Shown here: positions 51,955-63,989 of the stretch, in pieces | Layout of the letters: the number at the start of each line of letters is the position of its first letter | Position numbering within the stretch: position 1 is the first letter of the stretch | Program-made: the position numbers and the translations under genes | Notes under the pieces: generated by a model | Told to the model about the DNA's origin: nothing | The model's database searches: none | The model's input: the letters and a program-made list of their open reading frames with translations, nothing else | Assembly: GCA_951217055.1 (NCBI GenBank) | Contig: OX578276.1 | Span: forward strand, 154,513,482-154,577,481 | Direction: 5' to 3' | Source of the DNA: Gerris lacustris | Taxonomy: Eukaryota; Arthropoda; Insecta; Hemiptera; Gerridae | Length of the DNA: 64,000 nt

Positions 51955-52260
51955 TCGTCATAAACAGCTTGGGTTTCCGGTGGAATCCGGGTCACGAAGG
52001 GGTTGAAATCCGACGTATCGCTTCCACTACTGGAAGCATCTTCAGGGGTGTGGTGCATCGTGATGGTGACTCGAAGCAAAACACAGGATATACAGACGAC
52101 TGGAGAGAAGAACGGCGTATTTATACTGGCTTCTTAGACCGTAGATTGTACCTGAATTTTCTGCGAGATTACATCATCCCCACAAAGGATCACCCCGAGT
52201 AAAGGAATTCCCGGAAAATCCAGGTACAATCTACGATGCTTCCGGTAGTGGAAGCAAAGA
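51955..52260. repeat. Fold-back segment, probably Penelope-associated
   Basis: CGCTTCCACTACTGGAAGCATC at about 52019 is mirrored at about 52235, and CGTAGATTGTACCTG at 52139 is mirrored at about 52222. The open frame here (51918-52202) is probably not a gene. Confidence 0.45.
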
Positions 52261-52345
52261 TTGAAAGACGGGAAGTGGTTCAAAATTGGAGTAATAGGTG
52301 TGCGATGAAACTTACAAAGCAAAGTAATATAAGACTAGTATAATA
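52250..52345. repeat. Single copy of the ~150-bp tandem repeat unit
   Basis: GGGAAGTGGTTCAAAATTGG and AGGTGTGCGATGAAACTT match the unit arrayed at 62345-62935. Another single copy lies inverted at about 47158-47240. Confidence 0.75.
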
Positions 52346-52377
52346 AAAATAAAAACTCAGGAATAAATAAACAATAA

Positions 52378-53030
52378 AAAATACGTGTGGTGTCGCGGGA
52401 CATCTGGTAGGAACGAAGTTCCTTACATTTTTCATTAAATATAAACTATAAAATCACACTGCTAAGTACGTATACGTTGCTAACTACTTATACATGGTGA
52501 AGTTAGAAAAGAGGTAAAATTAAAAGTAACAAACTGTTTGCACCTAGCAAAGTTAAGGAAAAATTAGAAGAAAATCATTATTTGTATCATTAAAGCAAGC
52601 GTCTTACTATAAATATATATTGAATATAAGAAAAAAGGTTGATCATGATGAGTTTATTATAGTTAAAGAGTTTGTTTGTTAAAGGATGTTGGATTGAGAT
52701 AGGACTGTTTTCTACCTACCCGGCCTATTAATTTAAAATATTATAAAATATACCTCTTCCCTATTCTAAAGCTTCTGATTGTATCAGGTTGAAAATTTAC
52801 ATGCCTGTTTCGATTGTACTTTAGACAATGTGTAAGAAGTTTTATTAAAATCGTTATACGTTAGAACGGAAGATATCGGTAAAAACGTTGTTTTCTTTAT
52901 ACTAAACATTTAGGTCCACTTTAATCAATTTAGCGATCTTTATCACTTCATAACAGTGTCAGTATTCGTTTTAATAGAAAAAATATTCATAAAAATTGTT
53001 TGTCTCATTAAATAGACGCAGTTAGATTTT
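52378..53030. repeat. Interspersed repeat family B, copy 2
   Basis: It starts TACGTGTGGTGTCGCGGGAC and follows copy 1 to the TTGTCTCATTAAATAGA segment near 53005, then diverges. Confidence 0.8.
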
Positions 53031-53432
53031 TTCTTGGATTAAGTACCCTGATGTATTATAATAATATACCTAATATATTGAAATAAGCGTCATCATAGAT
53101 CAATTTTATTTTTAACAAGACCGTGATTATGTTTTCTTATATTTACAAAACCAAGTGACATTTTGACATATATAACAAAAATAATTCATTGGTTGTTTTG
53201 ACGGAGATTTTGTGGTACTTAGAAAAAATCATATTGTAAATGAAACACAATAATTTTTAAAAATCAGTTTATTGTCTACCACAAGAATTTAAAAATACAA
53301 ATATATAGACCGGTTTCGACTGGTTTAGATAATATAAAAATTAAAACAAAAAGTTATTCTTTCTAAAACACTGCCATCTTCAGTTGACTGATTTATAAAG
53401 ACTGCGTTGATTTTCTAATTTAAACTAGGAAC

Positions 53433-54240
53433 TTAGGGTAATGTGTGGGTGGGGATATAACGGTATAGGGTTTAAACGGTATAAGGAAGAGTGTAAGGGT
53501 ATTCGGGTTGGATTCAGGTATAGGTAGGGTATAGCTACCTTAATTCATTACACCCCAAGATTAAATTCACCGTCAAAATCGAACAAAATAATTCTATAAA
53601 CTACCTAGATTTAACCATTTATAAAAATAACAATAAACACAATTTCAAAGTCTACCGTAAACCTACTTATTCCGATATCATAATCAATAATAATTCCAAC
53701 TCTTGTAAAAAACATAAACTAGCAGCGTTCCATAGTATGATACACCGTGCCCTTACAATCCCCATGAATGAAACCGACTACAATAACGAGATCAACATAA
53801 TAAAAATAATAGCAAAAAATAACGGTTATCCAAGTCATATAATCAATAAACTCATCAACAAAAAACTAACACACCATGCTATCAACTTAGGAACCAAATT
53901 AAACAGGATTTCAGAAAATAATTTTTGCTGGATTAGTCTACCCTACGTAGGCAAAATCTCGGAAATAATAGCTCAAATAATAGAAAACGACGACACAATT
54001 AAATAATCAATATTAATAATTCAGTTTTAGTTAAACCAAATATTAATGTACAACAGTTGTAGATACCTATATTTTAGTTTCATATTTTTATCTGTACTTG
54101 AATTTTATTATTTTATGTTAAACCATAGTTTAAGCTAACCCTCCTATACCTGAATCCAACCCGAAGACCCTTACACTCTTCCTTATACCGTTTAAACCCT
54201 ATACCGTTATATCCCCACCCACACATTACCCTAAGTTCTT
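53433..54240 (+). mobile_element. Penelope-like fragment between ~95-bp inverted repeats
   Basis: 53437-53515 (TAGGGTAATGTGTGGGTGGG...) is mirrored at 54140-54235 (...CCCACCCACACATTACCCTA). Between them, 53545-54005 encodes the end of an RT plus linker: NSINYLDLTIYKNNNKHNFK, KVYRKPTYSDIIIN and HKLAAFHSMIHRALTIPM, as in Penelope-like proteins. The catalytic box and nuclease are missing. A GACCGGTTTCGACTGGTTT segment precedes it at about 53309. Confidence 0.65.
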
Positions 54241-55740
54241 AAAAACTACACGTCCAATTTTAATGAAATTTGGGTGGTAGATCATAATTAGCCCATTGTT
54301 GGTCCCATATAAGTTTCAACCTTCTGCTCTTATTTGTTTATCTTCCAGATGCTCACAAACATACATTTATTTACTGCCATATCTTTAAAAGTAATCATCT
54401 GATTTGTATGAAATTTTTATGGTTTGTCGAAAGTAGCCTGCAGATAACACCTGCCTAATTTCAACTTTCTGGTAAATTAATATGTCTTATACTATAAAGC
54501 CGCATGGCTACTGACTCACTGACTGACATTAATGTTTACCCACTTCCAGAAGAGCTAGAGACTTGCGGTTTGCGCCATTCGACGCGCAACGTCCATATTG
54601 TGAACAAAAATAGCTATAAAAAGTTCACTTTTCCCCCTTCTTCCCCCCTTAAAAAAATAATAAAGGGCGACTTGATTTTTAAGCTGGTTAGGGGGCTTAT
54701 TGCGGCTAAACGGTAAGTCGTATTAGAAAATGGATAGCACAAGTGGTAACTGATTTTAAAAGATCTACAACTTTAGTCCTATGAGTGTTTGTCGTATCAT
54801 CATCGGTTACCTTAGATGGTGATAATTTTGTTATATTTTGGGTACTTAATATTGTTATTTTTTTCCATTTTTGTCTTTGATTGGCCATAGTTTTTATAAT
54901 AGTTGGCCGATTTTATTTCTGATTGCGGCGATTGAATCTCACACTAATGCTCTTTAAATTGAGTATATTTTATTTCATTAGTTCATCCTACTTGGTGAGA
55001 ACATGAGAGTAAACTTTTTCCCATGTGCCGTGTCACGTGATCACTTTTTTTGATTTTTAATATTGTGTCGCATATCATTTTAAAGGCCTTGATATGTACA
55101 TTAAAGCGATTTTATTTGTTGATTTTTTAAAAATGTTGTACATGTACTTTAGTACCGATTTATAATTTTGTTGTAGGTTAAAGGATTTAAATACTTTTTT
55201 GATATTAGGTTTTTTATTTATATGTATTTATTAGTTAAATGAATGCCCTTTTGTATTGTTTGTTTTTTAAAAATATAATTTTGGTACCTCAGAGTACAGG
55301 GGTAAAAATGTTAAAGTTAATCTTTAATAATTGATGTATATAGTTCAAAAGCTCATTCATAGTAGATTAATTTTTGTTATATTCTATTTTGTGTTATTTT
55401 TTGTTTTGAGGGGGGTAAAACAAAAAAAACTTTTTATACAATGGTTTCTACGATTTGGTTGCAGTTTTATATTTGTTTATTAAATTAATTATATGTGCAA
55501 TGTGCGCTAACTTTTGGTGCTTGTTGGAGGCTTTATTTCTCCAACAAATGTTTAAATTTCTTCAACTTTATTAAATATTTACTGGAACAGTGCCGCGCCG
55601 TTCCAACTTTTTGATTATTTTTATCGAGCTATTTTTCTTAATTCGGTATTTTCTTTGCGAGGAAGCTATGTGCCACATTAATTGGCAGAGTATTTTTAAA
55701 TTCTTTTGGTAGACAATAAACTGATTTTTACTTTCTCATA
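54241..55740. other. AT-rich, no recognised gene
   Basis: I find only degenerate repeat-like text (AATTTTAATGAAATTTGG near 54255). Open frames are short and unsupported. Confidence 0.45.
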
Positions 55741-55744
55741 TAAA

Positions 55745-56250
55745 GAGAAAGTATTGTGATGGCGCGAAAATTCGATTTTGAGATTTTGATGGATTTACAC
55801 GTTTTGAGGTCCCCTGAGTCCAAAAAAGTGGTTTTTAAAAAATGTCTGTCTGTCGTCTGTCGTCTGTCGTCTGTCTGTCGTCTGTCTGTCGTCTGTGCAG
55901 ACGCCTGGAGCCCAAACTACTGGGCCGATTTTGACGAAATTTGGCATACATGTTCAGAAAAATCATACCCCGAGGCGAAATCGAGAAATGAATTTTAGCT
56001 CTAAATTTGGGGGCGCTACCCCCCAAAAACTCTGAAAAAACATGAAAAAAAATTATTTCTCGAAAACGGTTCCGACGATTTTGATTAAAAAATTCTAAAA
56101 TGTAGTCCATTTGAATACGAATCCAACGATATAAGCCGTTTTCCCGGGAAAAATCTAGTTCCTGAGATATTAGCTTAAAACGCGGACGGAGAGAGCCCGG
56201 GTTCGATTCCCCGACCAGGAGAAGTTATTTTTATGATAAATTTTGATGAA
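55745..56250. repeat. Dispersed repeat with TCTGTCG microsatellite and B-box tail
   Basis: 55843-55896 is an irregular TCTGTCGTCTG array. The flank ACTGGGCCGATTTTGACGAA is typical of dispersed repeats. A tRNA-like GGGTTCGATTCCCC lies at 56200-56213. The frames over it are shadows. Confidence 0.5.
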
Positions 56251-56459
56251 ATGTTCAATAATATTTAAATGTACATTTGAAAACTAATAAATGGAAACAC
56301 TGGGCTAAGTAATTATAAACTCATATATGAGAAAGTTTGTCTGAGTTGTCTCGGACCGATTTTTTAAAAAAATTATTGTGTTTTCATTTACAATATGATA
56401 ACAAAAATAAACAAAACAATTCAAGTAACAGGCTTCCTTAATAACACTTTTTCCCACGT

Positions 56460-56740
56460 AAGATTTTTGAAGCTTACGTTTACGCGAGCGTTGCGCGTGA
56501 ACGCTTGGGCGGATAACGTTGTCCAACGAACTTAGCCTGGGCATTGGTAAAATGAAGATGTGTACCAAATTTCATCTAACCCGGTGAGATTTTACTCAAG
56601 TTATCGTCATCTGTAGATTTCGTGACGGGTGACGGTGATTTTGTGACGGTAATTTTGTGACGGTGATTTTGTGACGGTGATTTTGGTCGTTTTTTCGGAT
56701 TCACTCCCGGGCTCCAGAACGTGCCATAAGGAACTTCGTT
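56460..56740. repeat. Interspersed repeat family B, partial copy
   Basis: It shares GCTTACGTTTACGCGAGCG through CTCCCGGGCTCCAGAACGTG with copy 1, and contains a short internal array of GTGACGGTGATTTT units (56620-56680). Confidence 0.75.
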
Positions 56741-56978
56741 CCAAAAACTTGTGCGGAATTGGGAGTAACTACTGACTGAAGTTGTCCTGAGCAAGGAGAC
56801 CATATTAATCCAGGGGCCCCAACCAAACAACGAAAGAAACTCAATTGGGCAGCTAGAGCAAGGGAACACATTAGTAGTAAGAGTTCATAAAATCCTTATA
56901 AACTTATGATCCTACTTTATTAATTTAAAAAATAGATTAGTATAAAAAGCTTAGTTATTATTAAGTACGAAAACTTAC

Positions 56979-57007
56979 CGATAAAATATTTTCCTTATAG
57001 CCTCCAT
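56979..57007 (-). CDS. Odorant receptor exon 1 (start codon)
   Basis: A short minus-strand exon with ATG at 57007-57005, reading MEAIRKIFY plus two bases of the next codon, then a consensus donor GTAAGT at 56978. The split codon is completed by the first base of exon 2 and gives Arg, so the phase matches exactly. A short amphipathic N-terminus before the first transmembrane segment is normal for insect odorant receptors. The upstream sequence (57008-57090) would be the 5' untranslated region; no clear core promoter is seen. It is supported by phase, donor and position rather than by homology. Confidence 0.6.
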
Positions 57008-57426
57008 ATCAACATATACTTGGGAATGGAAAATTACGATAAACGAAACACAGCTGAATCCGTCTGAAGTAAAATGCATGAATCATTTGATATTATACTA
57101 CGACAAATAATAATTGAAATTTTAATATTTAATAGAAAATTATTATTTAGTATCTTCTATATTATTCATCTATCCTTCTATATAATTGGAAAAGTTTTGT
57201 CCAAACTTGAGTAAGAAAGAGAAGGGTATACTGAGGGGTGGTGCGCCCGAAGTAGTAAAGCCTTCAGCTAACGGCCACGAAGCGAGTAGTGGGCGGAGCC
57301 TCCCTAAAAAATTAAATTAATAAAATATAATATTTAATCGGGACTGAACAAACTTCACTAAATATAGGGAAATTTGGTCCGGTTTTAACACGTGAAAACA
57401 CGTCACACCGTTTCGACCCTTTTATG

Positions 57427-57458
<32 letters not shown>
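57427..57458. repeat. Poly-A run
   Basis: 32 consecutive A, upstream of the receptor start. It may be the tail of a retroposed sequence, but no body is recognised before it. Confidence 0.9.
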
Positions 57459-57460
<2 letters not shown>

Positions 57461-57717
57461 AGGTTCATTTCTATGTAAGAGTATATTATTTTGATATGCG
57501 GGTAAGGTAAAAGTAACAAATTATGTTACGAGATATTCAAGTACAGAGAATCCTTTTGTTTAACCTCCTGTCAACTTGTTTATACAAACTTATATTATAT
57601 TCAAGAGTTTTATATCATTTTTATTAATAGGTTTTGTTAGAGTTTTCTTTCCTGAAAAAACAAATACTCAAAAACCAGGGAGAAAAATAAAAGGATAACC
57701 TGGAAAATATTTTAAAA

Positions 57718-58510
57718 ATACGTGTGGTGTCGCGGGAGACCCGGTAGGAAAGACGTTCCTTCCGCTTTTTATTAAATATAAATTATAAAATCATACGGCT
57801 AAGTTATACGATACTAACTACATATAAATGGCAGAGTTAGAAAAGAGACAACATGTAAAGTAATCGAAGTTAAGACAAAATTAAGAGAAAAGTATTTTTT
57901 TATCATTGAAGCGAACGTCTTGCAATAAATTATAATGAATTGTATATCTAAAAAATCATTATGAGTTTATAGTTAAAGCAGATGGTTGTAGTAGCGGAAC
58001 ATGACTGTTCCCTCAGACTCCACCTGCATATTACTCCATTTAAAATATTATAAAATATATCACTTTACTACACAAAAACATCTGCTTGTATGAGGTTGAA
58101 ATTTTACATGCCTGTTTCAATTGTACTTTACACGATGTGTATGAATCATTATTAAAAGCGTTACGTTAGAACTTAAGATATCGGTAAAAGCGTTGTTTTC
58201 TCTATTTTAAAGGTTTAGGCTCTTTAACACTTCATAGCGGTTTCGGTGTTTGCTTTTACAAAAAAAAAAAAAAAAAAAAAAAAAAAATTAAAAAAGTTGT
58301 TTGTCTCATTAAATAGATGAAGTGAGAATTTTTTCCCGTCCTAAAATTCCAATTGTACATTTGAAGTTTACGTTGACGCGAGCGTTGCGCGCAAACGCTT
58401 GGATGGATAACCATGCCCAACGAACTCGTCCTGGACATTGGTAAATTAACATGTGTACCGAATTTTAATTAAATCGGTCATCTTTTAGTCATGTTATCGT
58501 CATCGGTAAA
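57718..58510. repeat. Interspersed repeat family B, copy 3
   Basis: It starts TACGTGTGGTGTCGCGGGAG and follows copy 1 through GCGAGCGTTGCGCGCAAACG. It includes an A-run at 58260-58287. Confidence 0.8.
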
Positions 58511-58808
58511 TTTCGTTTGTATATTTAAGAATTATATTATAAAGATAATTGTATATAATAGCTGAAATATAATTACAGGTTAGAAGATGTCCTAAAGGAA
58601 GGGATCAAATATCACCTTAACTATGATTTTTTTTTGTTTTTTTTGTTTTTAAATAAACAACTTTGTAGACAACAATGATTTATTTATTTAATTATAATAC
58701 ATATTATTAAGAATCAATTTTACCGCATCATTTTATTTACGCAAATAAACGCCAAAAATATTGTCATGTTTTCTTTTTCCTATTAATACCTTGTAGTGTG
58801 TGCCCTTA

Positions 58809-59394
58809 AGTGGCCTACACGCACATGGGAACTTGGTTCGCCGAACTTGGTTCGTACGAAGCAAGTTCCTATGTGTGTAGATGTAAACGAACCAAGTTCG
58901 TGACGAACTTGGTCTTCCATCGGGTTGGAAAACATTTGTTCGGTTCGCCGGCAGAGCGAACCAGGTTCGCCTGTGTGTAGAGGACACGAACCGATGCTCG
59001 TAATTTTATCAGAAACGACACCCTGGCTCTACACCTCCTACTTATTTGTTTCTTTTTACTTTTTTTAACACTGATTTTTTATCGCTGTTTTTTTTCCCCT
59101 TGTTTTTCAAAGCTTTTTCTTTTAACTCTGTTTTAAAACTGTTTTTAACGCTTTCTTGTTCTTGTGTCTTTTAACGCTGTTTTTTTTTTCCTCTGTGTTT
59201 TTCTAAAGCTGTTTCTTTTAACTCAGTTTGTAACTCAGTGTTTTTAACGCTTTCTTTTAACGTTTTTTCCGCTCAGTTCAGAGGGAAACTGACGATTAGG
59301 ACGAACCGTTGTTCGTGTCCCTCTCTACTGTGTGTAGAGAGCGGACCCCACGAACTTGGTTCGGCGAACCAAGTTCTCATGTGTGTAGGCCGCT
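58809..59394. mobile_element. PIF/Harbinger-like MITE rich in GAACTTGGTTCG motifs
   Basis: The ends are AGTGGCCTACACGCACATG and CATGTGTGTAGGCCGCT, flanked by TTA (58806-58808 and 59395-59397). Many copies of CGAACTTGGTTCG and its inverse lie near both ends. The interior is T-rich without coding motifs; the overlapping frames are shadows. Confidence 0.75.
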
Positions 59395-59399
59395 TTAGC

Positions 59400-60229
59400 C
59401 GGCCGCCATTGTCACCTATGCCAATACCATACTTACCATACTTACCTTTCCTAGCTAGCCAACTGAGACGCCAGTTGTCGTGTCGGCCTCGGCCAATCGC
59501 CTTCTCTATTCCTTTATCATACACCAGATCAGAGAGCTTTATTTATTTGTGTAATTGTCAATTTTCCACGGCTCATCCAGAATATACTCCTGACGATCAA
59601 CGAAAAACTCTCCAGACGATCAACAGAATTTTGTTTTATTTTTTTTTTTTTTACAATATAATATAGGAATACTCCTTAGCTAAGGTACCTTTTTTTGAAT
59701 TTTTTATATAAGTTGTACTTACACCTTTTTTTTCGTCGGATAGAAAAGCTAATAATTGCTTTTACTTTATTTTTATTTTATCTACGGGGAATAATTTTTG
59801 TATAATACTTTGATTTTAATTTGTTTATGTATTATAAGCGATCTAAGAGAACTTTTGCTTGAATATCAGTTTTATCACTATCATTTTTTTCGTTATTTTT
59901 ATTGATTAGGGTTTTGTAGATACTTCTCAAAACCCTTATGCCGATGGTGATGTGTCCGTCTGTCCGTCGCTCTTTGGTTCATAGGGCCCGAACCGTTTAA
60001 GCCAAAGTGCTGAAATTTGAAAAACTGGTGCAACTTTTTGACCCAACCACAGGAAAATTATATAGAAGTTCAAACTTTGATATGCGCATGCGCAATTCGA
60101 AAAAATGTGATAAACGTAAAAATTTTAATTTTTTTTAATTTTTGAGTGGGGTATCCAATGACAGCTGCTGAAGAGTAGGACACAAATATATATATGCTTT
60201 TTTAAATTTTGCATTCCTTATTGGTTAAA
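59400..60229. other. No recognised gene
   Basis: AT-rich; a GTCCGTCTGTCCGTCGCTC block at about 59946 resembles the dispersed repeat at 55745. Nothing else is supported. Confidence 0.4.
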
Positions 60230-60525
60230 AAAATCAAAATATACCCAAAAAAAATCCCTCCCCCAACCACTATATAACGGCTGGTCCTAAAATTTCGAAA
60301 TAATTCATGGTTATACCTTTTGGTGGGGCGATGCAAATTTCCTGAAATATGTAATTTATCTTGTCTTTATTACTGATAAAAAACATTGTGACCCCCCGGG
60401 GGATCGAACCCGGGACCCTTGAGTTCGAAGACAAAAAAATCATAATTACATAACGGGTATGCTTACTCATCTACAAAACCCTAAAAAGTACTTGGACGCA
60501 AGTACTTCCCTGTGATTTTTAATGT
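60230..60525 (-). repeat. tRNA-like B-box repeat, inverted copy of 16610-16880
   Basis: GGGGGATCGAACCCGGGACC and CCTAAAAAGTACTTGGACGC on this strand are the complement of the block around 16640-16740. The flanks also match (TAATTCATGGTTAT; CTATATAACGGCTGGTCCTA). Confidence 0.7.
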
Positions 60526-62340
60526 GTAACATTTGGTTTCAACATTCTTCATCAACGTACTATTTCTACTACAGGTACCTTCCACCAAGTTCCCACCTTC
60601 CCTTTTTTACTCCTTCCATAACACTAAATTCATATTATTATTGTACCAACGGTAATTATCATTTCTTTTTTATAATATATGATACTTGAGAAAACATGTT
60701 ATTTCTTTTTTGTCTAATCCTTATTCTACCTTTTTAAATTACAGTCATACCTTAGATTGTTTATTACTTATAATTTTATCAATCAGCCCCTATTTATTTT
60801 TAGGCAGTGGAAAGATCGGGCTTGCATTTTCGCAACCCTCTTTTCATTACCAACATTTAATGTGACATTATATCTAAAATTATCCTGTTCATCCAAGTGA
60901 TACCATGGATATAATGATATTCAGGAGTTCAGCAAGGTTCTTCTCTTTATCCTGACAGTAGGAAAGTGAACAACTACTAAACTTGCTGGAATCCAACTCT
61001 CTACCACCACCCACAGGAGATTTCACCATCTGCCACCGCACTTCACCTAATCTCACCTCTACACTCTCCAATCAGATATTCCTTTTAATTTATCTATATA
61101 CCTACTTTGGCCTTATGCTATATCTAATCTGCTATTTAAATATATTTTTTTCAAACCTACAGTCCGCTCAATTTTTATTATTACTATTTTATATTATACC
61201 CAATCGTGCTCAGGTCAAGCCAAGAGCTCCCTGGCACTAACAGCCGTACCATCCTTTACTGGAACAAACTCATGGCAATTTGGGCCCTCCCCCCCCCCCC
61301 TCTATTAGCCTATTTAAGATACTCAGATAAATAAAATTAATTTTAATTTGCAGTTCATGACAAACTGAACCAGAAATAAAAATTTCACACTTCTACCCAT
61401 AGCAGTTCATAAGATATATGAGCCTAAAGTTTTATTTCGTCACTGACTGACAGACTCACTCACTCACCATAATTCTAAGGCACTTCTAATAATCCTAGAA
61501 ATTTGAAATTTTGTATAGAGGTAGAGTATATTGTACAAATAAAGGAAAAATGAAAAAAATCTGGTTCTTTGTCTCTTTCAAGGCGCTAATAGAAAAACCA
61601 CCTATTCAAAATATTGTAAAAACTTGTAAACAGCGCCACTGCAGCTAACCTAGTAGAGAACTTTAAAATGTTAAGGTGATTTGACAGTATTGATTAACTG
61701 TTATCTAAATGTGTAAATATATTTACGCCAGATAATTTCGGTGGAACCAGTGAACCACGGTGAAGAACCAGTTAAGTCCTCATAACTTAACTTTTCAGGA
61801 GAGTAGTTTGAAAGTTTGACCAGTTGCCAGTTGCCTAAAACCGGTTATTGAGAGCACATGGACTATTATCACGTACAACATTTTTTTTTATCTTAAATTT
61901 TGTCATGATAGAATAATTTAATGGATAAACTCATTACAACGGTTTTTAGAGGAGATACCTTAATTTGCAACGTAGACTTGCCTACTTCTTCACGTAATGA
62001 TGATATTTAATTGTTTATAGGTATAGTGCAAAAAGGCAGTAATCAATGAAATAATCTTTTATTTATAACAATTTACAATAATTACAAAATCTTTGATCTA
62101 CTTCTTTTTATTTTTTTACATCTCTGCGACAATTTAATACTTATCTTCGGAATAATTACAAAATTACAATAGAAAAAAATACACCAAAAAATAAAAATGT
62201 ATCAAAATTTGATATGAGAAATTAAATAAAGCAAATTGAAATTGTAATGGACATGTAAATAAAATCTAATTTCAAAATGAGAATTAAAATAATTAATATA
62301 AAAATGCCATTTTTCAAAACTGGTCTTATTTTCATTTTTT
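60526..62340. other. Intergenic AT-rich DNA, no recognised gene
   Basis: Contains a poly-C run at about 61290-61300 and scattered low-complexity stretches. Two overlapping open frames near 60889-61240 show no domain. Confidence 0.4.
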
Positions 62341-62344
62341 TTTT

Positions 62345-62935
62345 TTTTCTGTATTGTTCACCTTAGTTGCATCTATGTAAAAAATTTGGGGAAGATTGAA
62401 TGAAGGTAAGTGGTTCAACATTGGGGTAATAGGTGTGCGATGAAACTTGAAAAGCAAATAAATTTGACGCCATTTTTTTTTTTTTTTTTTTTTGGTTTCT
62501 GTATTCTTTACCTTAGTTGTATCTATGTGACAAAATTTAGGGAAGATTAAATAACGGTAAGTGGTTCAAAATTGGGGTAATAGGTGTGCGATGAAACTTG
62601 AAAAGCAAATAAATTTGACGCCATTTTTATTTTTATTTTTTTATTTTTGGTTTCTGTATTCTTCACCTTAGTTGTATCTATGTGCAAAATTTGGGAAAGA
62701 TTGAATGACGGTAAGTGGTTCAAAATTGGGGTAATAGGTGTGCGATGAAACTTGAAAAGCAAATAAATTTGACGCCATTTTTATTTAATTTTTTTTTTTT
62801 TTTGGTTTCTGTATTGTTCGCCTAAGTTGTATCTATGTGCAAAATTTGAGGAAGATTGAATCACGGGAAGTGGTTCAAAATTGGGGAAACGGAAATGTGC
62901 GATGAAACTTACAAAGCAAAGTAATATAAGACCAG
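62345..62935. repeat. Tandem array of a ~150-bp unit, four copies
   Basis: Each unit contains GGTGTGCGATGAAACTT (at 62432, 62583, 62737 and, as a variant, about 62894; spacing 151-157 bp) and a GGTTTCTGTATT start after a poly-T. Units are slightly diverged. Confidence 0.85.
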
Positions 62936-62944
62936 TAAAAAATC

Positions 62945-63595
62945 GGGTACGGGGATCCTCGGAACTTTTCCTTCAGAGGCCACTAAAGAGGCTCTCCTGT
63001 AGTAAGCGCATTGGACGTGGTCAGTACTTTTCCACTTTTCCGGTTCCAACGATATGCTATAAGTCAAAAACCTAGTTACACTTTCGGTATTATTAACCGT
63101 CAAAGTTTAAAAATTCACAAAATTGATAACTTCAAAATGGCGGCCAATATCAAAATGAAATTTTGTGGGCATGTTTGTCATACAGAGAGGTACATTCGTG
63201 CTAAATTTCAACTCGATCAGGACCATTCTCATTTAAAAAAAATTTAAAATCGTAAAATTAAAAATCAAAATCGAAAAATTTATTATGATTTTTTTTAAAT
63301 ATATGCTGACTCAGAAAACTGGGTTTTAGATGGCGGAAAAATTTGTATTTTCCGGGCGGCATCACTAAAGGAAAGGAATGATTTTTCTGCCAAGTTTCAA
63401 CTCTCCAGGTTAAATACTTTGGGTGCTACGATGATAACACACACCCTACACACATACAGACGTCATGCTGAAAACCTCTCAGGAGGTCTTAAAAACACCC
63501 AAAACGGATTATAATTCCGTTGAAATCTCGAAAACAAAATGGTTGGTGAAAACAATACTTTTCCTACTATAAGTAGTGAGAAAAAGTAAAAACAT
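62945..63595. repeat. Dispersed repeat, copy 3 (see 16084-18010)
   Basis: It runs from CCTCGGAACTTTTCC to GTGAGAAAAAGT and includes ATGGCGGCCAATATCAAAAT and GACGTCATGCTGAAA, as in the two inverted copies inside the hAT element. Confidence 0.75.
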
Positions 63596-63683
63596 GTTGG
63601 TTGTTGTTATTATTGTTCATCGTCAAGATTAATAATTACGTAAGTATTTATAATTAAATAAAAATCGTGAAAAGCGGAATCTA

Positions 63684-63989
63684 TTAAGGGAAGTAAATTA
63701 ATGATATCTCGTTTTTTAACAGCACTGTGGGCAACGGGAAGTTTGAAATGACATTAAGTGGAAATTGGTTACATGGTTTTCCTCGACGTTGAAAATTTAC
63801 TGTTTTAAATTCTTTAGTTTCATCTAAGGAAAATTTAAAATGAATTCTGTTATACTTTAAAGAAGTATATTGCAACCACTGAATAGGGTTCCAAAGGAAT
63901 CTCTCTCCAGTTCCACTTGTTTTTTTAAAAATAAAGGGTCCATATGTTTTATTTAAACAACTGAAATTATAAAAGTCATTCAGTTCCAT
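63684..63989 (-). pseudogene. DUF7869-type protein fragment
   Basis: 101 codons on the minus strand, beginning MELNDFYNFSCL and including IQWLQYTSLKYNRIHFKFS, ETKEF and NFQRRGKP. This matches the pattern of the DUF7869 C-terminal part seen at 10860-11100 (NWLKIKCLKFEK followed by a YRY...EEFDK segment). There are no inverted ends in view, because the fragment touches the window edge. It is a second, more diverged member rather than a copy of the element at 9573. Confidence 0.5.
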
